Source: Monomorium pharaonis (lineage: Eukaryota; Arthropoda; Insecta; Hymenoptera; Formicidae). From it: DNA of 64,000 nt. Numbering within the stretch: the first letter of the stretch is position 1; every line of letters begins with the position of its first letter. The notes under the pieces are model-generated. The model had not been told where the DNA came from, made no database searches, and saw only the letters and a program-made list of their open reading frames with translations. Location: NCBI RefSeq assembly GCF_013373865.1, contig NC_050476.1:18117686-18181685 (forward strand), in the 5' to 3' direction. Shown here piece after piece: positions 40,901 through 49,900 of this stretch. The position numbers and the translations under genes were made by a program.

Positions 40901-43900
40901 ATTTATATATTATAATTAATTAAAATATATGAATGCTTGAATAGACAAAATTTAATTTAGTTGAAAAATTTAGTCAAATTAACATTTTTTCTCAGTGTAT
41001 GCGCGCGCGCGCTTGCCACTCCTCACCATGCACTGCTCAAGGAATTTTGCAATTAAACCAGCCTCTAAATTACGTTTTTCATTCGATATTAACTTTTCTC
41101 ATTCTACATTGAAATAGATTAAATTTCTGAGAACAAAGCCTGATCTTTTACTTATTTGCTTAATGTGCATTAATAGATAATCAAATGTACGTAAATCAAA
41201 ATTAGGTTTTTCTATTATCGACTTTAGAACCATTATTTGATGTCGCCTTGTTTGCCGGAGTCCTACGTAATTACTTTGATAGGCAATTTTAAATCTGTAT
41301 CTGTGTAAATAAATTTTTAAAGACTTCTGCAACTGAATTTGCCATGCAATTCAAAGGAATCTCACAATGATGTCCGGTCACGTTTGCAGCCTGCCTGTCA
41401 ATCTAGTCTACCAGAAGGAGGGACCGTTCATTCAAAGCGGTAAATCCCCGCGTGCGGGGATGATACCACCCTAAATAGCCTCGATTTAAGCGGCTTGATG
41501 TCACGTTTGCAACGGACTTTGTCCGTTCAATTCCGTAAGGTATATAAAATTAATAGCAGCATTAATTTTAATTAATTTCAACGTCTAATTGCAACCAAAT
41601 ATAATTCGCATCTCCTTCCTATTTTAAGAATCTTTGCAGCCTTGTGAAAACTGCGCGATTTGTCTTGTCTGATACAAAAGACTGTGAAATCTGAGAAGCC
41701 ACCTGTAATGCTTTAATAGACGATCGATTAATGAACTAAGTTACCTAGATTCGAAGATCGAGGAACGTCTGCTGTAATAACCGCTGCTCTCGGAGTGAAT
41801 GCTGTTCCTCGAATTCGAGCTGCCGTTGCTGCAACACATAAAAAACGAGAATTGACATAGTTCTAAAAAAAAACAGCAACAACATTCGAAGAAAGTTTCT
41901 TCTATCTCAAATAATATTAAATTATTACAAGTTGACTTGAATTCCCACTTTCATTGCGTTACCCACGTATTGCTGTGAAGTGTACTTTTTATCTTGTTTA
42001 ATTAATTCTGTTGCACGGAAAAAATAGATTTATCAAAGTCTAAAAATTTATTATAATTACATATAAATCTGAAAAAAATGTTGTTGGCTCAGGAAAATAA
42101 TTATGGTGAACGCTCAAGCACGATGGCAAGTGCTGCAAAAAGCTTCTGACATTGTAACAATTAGCTGAGATCTACATAATTATTTTGTGGATCCAACAAA
42201 ATTATTTTCAGATCTATATCCAGCTAAACTTTTTGTTATTTTAGCAAAATCGTTCTTTCTACCGAACAGTGTATAAACATTTCCGTGTTCTAGCCTGCGC
42301 TACTTTTCGGTGAACGTAGGATGTCAGACACAAAACTCAACAAACTACTGATAATGGTTATCGAATTAGATCTTGGTCAGATTTTACCAATGATATTCTC
42401 ATCATGTCAATTGATTCTAACAATAAGCAGAAAGCAGCAATAATGAGAAGCATAAATGATGAATATCAGTTAAATGGAAAATAACGTTAACTGTTACATA
42501 ATATTAAATTATACTTAATTTGAGTAATTTTTCATCATTTCTATAAGTCGCTTTTACTCAATATATTGTTAATTTAATTAAAAAAAATGCTGTTAAACAA
42601 TTTAAAAATAAAAAATATATTGGTATTAAAATTTACTAAAATTTAATTTGTCATCTATGTATTAGATGCATACGTTAACGTAGATCATTATAAAATTAAG
42701 CAACTATAGAAATGAACTGATAAATCAAACTTTTTTTTCAACAAGATTGAATAAGTTAATATTTTTTAAAGCTAACTCAGAAAAATTGCATCAAGATTAA
42801 ATTAAATTAAATTACATGTTAATTTTACAAATTATTTATAAATTATTTATATATTAAATTAAAAGGTTGTTTTTTTAATTAATCTTACTCTAAATAACAA
42901 AATAATAATATCAATTATCAAATAGATTTAATATTTTTAATAATTATTTTTAATAAGTTTATTAAAATAAAGAAATATTTTGTATATGCATGGGAATATA
43001 TTTTTCCTTGTCCAATTCCTTCCTTTACATAAGTAAATATTTAACAAGAGACATTAAGCAACGCAAAATTTTAAAAAATGACCTGAAATTTAACTCGCTC
43101 TTTTAAACCCAATCGGGCTCCATAAATTTCAAATTTTCAAAAACAATTTCTTCTTGTTCAAAATCAGTTTTAAGAACAAAAATAAGCGATGACGAAGCGT
43201 AATGCAAAATGTATATCTTCAGTAATAACGACTGCGCGCACAGCAATATGCAAATCGTGCAAGTCTTCCCGACGTATTCTTGTGAGAGTCGAAATCCGCG
43301 ATCGGCGAGCAAGAATCCTGATCGGGATTTTTCTCGTTGCGCTCAATCGCGGGAAACGTGCGCATGCAACGTGCAAAACGATTGCAAAATCGCGACACAG
43401 TAATCTCGCAACGGCCTCGACCGCTCGGGAAAGCGGCCTAGTTTACACCGATCATTTGATCGGCACCAAGAATGTATGTATGATAACGTTATGAATGCCT
43501 TGATGAATCAATCCGAGGCTACTATTCTAAATTGATGCGACTTCTACAAACAATTCTATAGATTTTGTTTTAAATAGAATTTAATACTTGTATATTTATG
43601 ATGTAAAACTCACATTATAAAATCAACGATTAAGTGGAAATATCTGTAAGAATTATATTACTAAACTATGCGTTATATAAGAATTACGAAGGAACGAACA
43701 AAAGAGCAAATAGATAAGCACACGTAAAAAAAAATATATGAAAAGTACATTAAAAAAAGCATTCTTATTTCAAGAATATTTTCTTTTTAAAAAGTAAATA
43801 TATTAAAATAAGATTATAAAGGAAAACACATTATTAAAACAATCATATATTGTGTTGTTTACATAATTATTGTAATATTGAAATAAAAATATAATATTTT

Positions 43901-46900
43901 GGTAAGATTTAAGATTATTAAACTTTTCTAAAATTTTATTTTTATATATTAAGATTTTATGTTTATATATAAATAACAGTATTTGTTAAATAAGAGCTTA
44001 TTAAATATTTTAATTCTAATATAATTTTTTTCTGTGTATGTGTTCAAGAAAATGAGCAAAGCAAAGATTTTGAACACGAGTGTATGAGCGTGCAAAAGAT
44101 ATCCATTTTGCAAAAATTAAAATGTTAAAGAAATTAGTTAAATTAATTAAAATAAATAATCATAAAGTGAAAGTTAACATGTCTTTGAATATTTATTAAT
44201 GTCTCGCGAATAGACGCAGTTACTCTTTTTCGTGCGTTTTGATTACTATGACTCGTGCATTAATAATTCTGCTGTCTATCTATCGTTTAAGTATCATATC
44301 ACATATACTGTCATATCGTTTAGGCCAATACAAAAAAAAAAACCCTCTAAAATAAAAAGTAAAAATTTTTCATAAAAAAGAAATTTTCTTTTTTAACAGA
44401 AAGGAGGAGAAAGAAAGAAGAAAGAGGGAGAAGAATGTTATTTTATAGAGAGAGGAGTGGAAGGAAACGCGATCCGAAAGAGGGAAGAGACTTTATAGAA
44501 TGTATTAATGTAAATGACTTGTATATATGAGAAAAAAGATTTGCGTAAGGGGTTTGGTGGTTTGCTGAAAACACCCCGGCAACCCCAAGAGGAGTCCGGA
44601 ACAAACGGAATTGTAGAATTGTAGAAATCTTATTTTTTAATAGACGGAATCATCAAATACGCCAAGAAAAAAGTTCTTAAAATATATGTAAAAAATATAT
44701 TTTAGGTCAAATAGACACAAATAGAACAGCGGGCGTACGGTGTAATATAAACCGAGTCAGTCACGCGACACGAATTCGCGACCAACCGGTCGTAGCAGGG
44801 AAAAAAACCCTCGATCACATGTTCGGCAAACGTGACGTTCGGTCCTTACGCGCGACTCTCTCTCTCTATCTCTCTCTCTCGCTTTACTCGTTCTCTGTTT
44901 CTCTCTCAGACCTTTCACTGTCCTCATTATTCGCCGACCGTCGCCGATCGACCGACCGGTCACATTTGTTCGGTTGGAAAAATTATTGCATAAGAAGGCA
45001 CCGCTTCACGTTCGCGGCCTCGTGACTACGGTGAGGACGACGGTGACGACGACGACGATCACGATAACAACGACCACCACAACGACGTCTATCGATTTCG
45101 TTCGCCGATTACGCCTACACTTATCCGGAACGCAAAAAAATAGAACGGTAACCCTCTCATTTCCCAAAGTAAATTGCGCTCCCGATTAGAACAAGAAATG
45201 ATTGTTATGCAAATTAATCTATCGTATGAAAGGAGTTAAATTTGTAACAGTTCTTTCGTTTCTGCCTAGATTCGTTAAAGTGATTTCCTGTTTCTTTTTC
45301 AAGTGTACGCGGAAAGAACATAATTTTACTGAAGTATCTAAAAATTTGATTACAAATCTAAAAATAATATTGTTAAACTATCAAAAATAATTATATAGGA
45401 GCATTCAATAATGCAAAATATCTCAGCTGATTTTCGGAATCAGATTGAGCGCCTTACATAATTATTTTGAGAGTCCAAAAAAATTATTTTCAGATTAGGC
45501 AATATTTTAAATACCTTAGCAAAATCATTTCCATAATACATTTGAAGAGGGATAAGAAGAGCTCGCTTTAAACAAATTATTTTAAATAGGGTTACAAAAA
45601 ATAATTTAAATAAAATTTTAACACAAAAATGTGACCAGACATAATTATTAAATAGTAAATTGTAAATTGTAATTTAGCAGAAAAGTTCTTTTCGCGTCCA
45701 TTGAATCAATCTGCACGAACACGAGTTCTATTTTCGCTAAATATTATCTAACAAATTAATAACGGATATTCACAGAAGCGTAGATAGATTTGTAATTAGT
45801 TTACAAGCAAAGAGATATTCCAGCGAAATGTCACGTTACGATATCAACACATTATAATTCAGCGAAGCCGATTTGCTTATGATGCCAACACGTGTCCGGG
45901 GATTTGCGCGTATATACGTCATTGCATCTCGGTGCAAAATAGATTTATAACGCCCACGATATCCGCGATGAAACTTTTATTCTTACTCCGGACTTCCCTT
46001 GTAAAGATGTAATACCAAGCAATAATTGAATTGGCCAGTAATTAATACTTATCTTAAGTATTAAAAGCACTGCTATTAGTACTTTTAATACTTAAAATAA
46101 ATAATAATTACTAGCCAATTTAATATTAGCCAGCATTACATTTTTATAAGGGTTGCGCCCATTACGCGCAATTCCTATTTTGGGATACAGATTTGAAAAT
46201 AATTTTTCTGCTGGAGCATTAAAATATTTAATTATGTAAGATGCTCAAGCATCTAAAATACCAAATATTTTGCACTGTTGCCTGAGCGTCTCACGTAATC
46301 ATTTTGATACAACAAAATTATTTTCAGTTTTATAGCTGGCTAAATTTTTACTAGATACTTTAATAAATTCTTCTTATATTATATCTCGTAAATGTTTATA
46401 TTCTTTTACAATAAACGTACTCCCTAAATTTCGTAAGGTAAAAATGTTGTTCTAAAAAAATGAAAATTAACTTGCCCAATTTTCTAGTAATGTTTTATTC
46501 TCTCTCTACGAAATTCTTTAAAAATTAAATAACAATAATAGTATATAATAATAATAATAATAATAAAATATATTATAATAATAATAAAAATAATAAAATA
46601 ATAAATTCTTTAAAAACTAATTCTTAAGAAAAAATAAAATTTATAGAGTAGCCCGATGTAACTCGCTTGCAATGCTTTAAACTCATAACGATAATTTGCA
46701 AAACTATACGCTCAATTGATTCTATTTAGTAGAGATAATGGACCACCCGATCCTTCGCGCGAGCTTTCGCGCTTCAGTGTTGCATGTCGCAAAATTTGCG
46801 GAGTCACTTTCTAAGCGGAACTGGAAAATATCTCCCGCGAATGAGAGAAAGGGCAATTTAAAGTTTTCAGCGTAATTCGAAGGGAATGTTTCGCTTACTT

Positions 46901-49900
46901 TCCAATTTTCATTAGCTCGCAATAGTTACGCGGCCGAGAGATCGCGACTTGGCCAATACGTCTCCTTTTCGTTCGACCTGTTTTCGCGAGGGGTGATTTC
47001 GCAATGTCTATCTAGCCGCGTTAACCAAAGGACGTGGAAATGCAATCGGCACACACAGAAACAGATGCATACATACGTAGAGACTGAGAAACCGGTTAGC
47101 CTTAACCGTACCGTGTACCGAGTTTCCGTCTCTTTCTCTAGCGCGCGTTGATCTATTCGTTCGCCTCTCGCCTTCGTGTAAGAAAAGCATGTCAATGCCA
47201 AGAATCGTAGGGGTAATTCAGAGAACACATAGTAAGAGATAAAAGTAAATTAATTAAGTAATTAAATATGTTACGTATTGAGATGGGTGCTATCTCTCTT
47301 TCTCAAAGAGTTATAGGACTCTACATGAAAAGAATGGTTTTATTTTGTATCTTAGCTGAAAAAATTTATCTAAAAATTAACTTAAGAACTTATCTAGAAA
47401 TTTTGCTGATACTAAAATACAGTTTTGTCGGATTATCAAAATAATTATAAAAGATAATCAAATGTAATAAGTAAGCAACAGTTGCGAAGTTTTGACATTC
47501 TAGCAAAAACTTGAGCATACTTAATGCATAATTATTTTCTGGTTTAATAAAATTTTCAGATCTGTATCTAATTAAATCTATGAAAACATTAGCAAAACTG
47601 CAGTTTTTCCATGTAGCGAATCAAACATAGGATATTATTTAACATAGTGTAAAACTTTTATTTAAAGAAATAAATATATAATATGTTTCTATTTTAAAAA
47701 TATGTGTATTTTTCTTGAAAAAGATTCAAAATTATATTGAAAAAGTGTTATTAAGCTCTAAACTGTTTTTTTTTTTTGGTCAGAACAATATTTTTTTAAG
47801 CGTTAGAGCTACAATAACTCAATTATCTGTTTAATTAAAAATTCTTAAAATATATTTAATAATTGATATTGTAAAAGCTTTTTTGGATTTTTTCATATTT
47901 TCAACTGAATTGCTTTCACTAAATCGCGTACAGTAAATCGATTAACTTCGCGCAATAATTTAAAAAGACAAAAAACTCTTTAATCAACAATTACACGATA
48001 TTTCTCTCATAAAGCCTAATTTCTTTTTTTTACACAAGAAAACATTGAATTCATGTATAATATGTATGTATAAATTTACTCAATAAGTTTTTATATTTTA
48101 CATGCCAGAGAGAAACTGAATGGTAGAAGATATATCATAAATCTTTTCACTCCGGCTGCATGTATGATAAATGTGATCACTGTGAACTGAGCGCATCGCT
48201 GACAAATCACTTTAAAATACAGACGTGTGACGATTGCATTTTCTGTTCTTTTTTCTCTCTTCTTTGCAATAAAATTTATTACAGGAATTAGATTTTTTCT
48301 ATTGTATATGCGCTCTTCGTGCGTAAGCGTTAATTTTTTGAAAACATGCTATTACGCAGTGTTGCTACATTTTTATAAGTAATATGTAATATATAGTAAA
48401 TATTGCATAACTTTAAATCTAAAATCTAATGAATAACACTTTAATATATATAATTGTTAAATTTCAATTTAAAATAATTATATAAACAAAATTATTAAAT
48501 AAAATATAAATGGATGGTCATATTACCACCTTCTCCTCTAATAATTATTTTCCAAGAAGATACACTTGATTACAATCATTAAAACAATAAAAAAATAATT
48601 CTTGTGTATAAAGAAATGGGATTTGTTAATAAGAGGAAAATGACAGCATTTTGTAAAATCGAACGGAAGGATTTATTTATAATCCAAAAAAAGATGAAGA
48701 AAGAAAAAAGAAAAAGAGAGGCGAGTACACAAATCGCTATTGTGTTTAAAGGGATATAATTGTGATTGTTACAAGCCGCGAGGCTAAATTATATTCGCAC
48801 TGTACCGCGTATATTTAATCGAGCTAATTTTGAATCCGTTATTTCGAGCGTAGGGGAGATGAACAAACCAGTATACAAAAATAAAAGACAATGAGCCGTA
48901 TCAATAACCTCACTGCGCCATCAAACACGTGCCCGTACTTTTCTTTGTGCACATGAAATTATTCTGATGTATTATTATCGCAATAAAATTCTCTACAGGA
49001 ATGTAATAATAATTCAATTAATTATAATTGGTTAAAATTTCGCAAGAAAATCATCGAAAAAATAAAAATATAAATTAAATACTAAATATATAAAATATAA
49101 ATTTTGTATTATATATAATGTTTGGTATGTGTTTCTGATTATTATACTTTTTATCATTATTGTGTAACAAGATTTTATTTACTCGACTGTAATCTCGCAA
49201 ATACACATTTTTCAAACGCATAAAAATCACCTTAAAAAAGCATAGCAAAAATATTTATTTGTAAGCATTCGATAGGAAGACAAAACGGAACAGAGATAAT
49301 ATGTAATATAAAGTTGAGTGAAATATAAATATAAAATATAAATAAAAAGTGTGACATAATGGATCATAAATATCTTCATAAATATTTCTTTAAAAATGAT
49401 TACATCTGACAGTACACAATTTATAAACGATGCAAACGACATTTCATGGTCTTCAAAATAATCCACGTAAGAATTTTTGCGCGATGATGCGTGGTTTCAA
49501 TTTTTATTACCTGTTTCTCCGCGTAATACTCTCGCGTAATACCATCATCGGAAAATAAACACGTCTCTGTATGTACAAAAAATATTTTCATATAATAAAT
49601 AAATAAATTAGTCCACATATATGTTTTCATTCTTTTGTATAATTTTTATCCAAATACAAAAATAATTTTAAAAAGTAAAAAAAATAGATAAAATAATCAT
49701 TTTGTAGTATTACTTATTTCATAAAAAATTTGAAGAAATTTGAGGAAATAAGAAAAAAATTGCTTGTATAATTAAATGTAATTATGTAAATGTAATAATT
49801 GTGAGCTGGAGAAAGATTTCATGTTTTTGGTAGCACTTAAATAAATTTACATTTAAATATTTGGTCTATATAATTTCTCTTATATTATTTATCACTTATT

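Larger units (their letters stand above)
35412..41744 (-). other. per: per intron 2
   Basis: AT-rich over 6.3 kb, with a TA microsatellite (37894-37933), a MITE candidate (40793-41000), a GC-richer block (about 41360-41530) and a CACGTG word at 39669-39674. No gene seen. Confidence 0.6.

Noticed and set aside
43189..43494. 101-codon plus-strand frame in per intron 1
   Set aside because: Lies in a GC-rich island with overlapping frames on both strands, no family recognised, no splice or poly(A) support.
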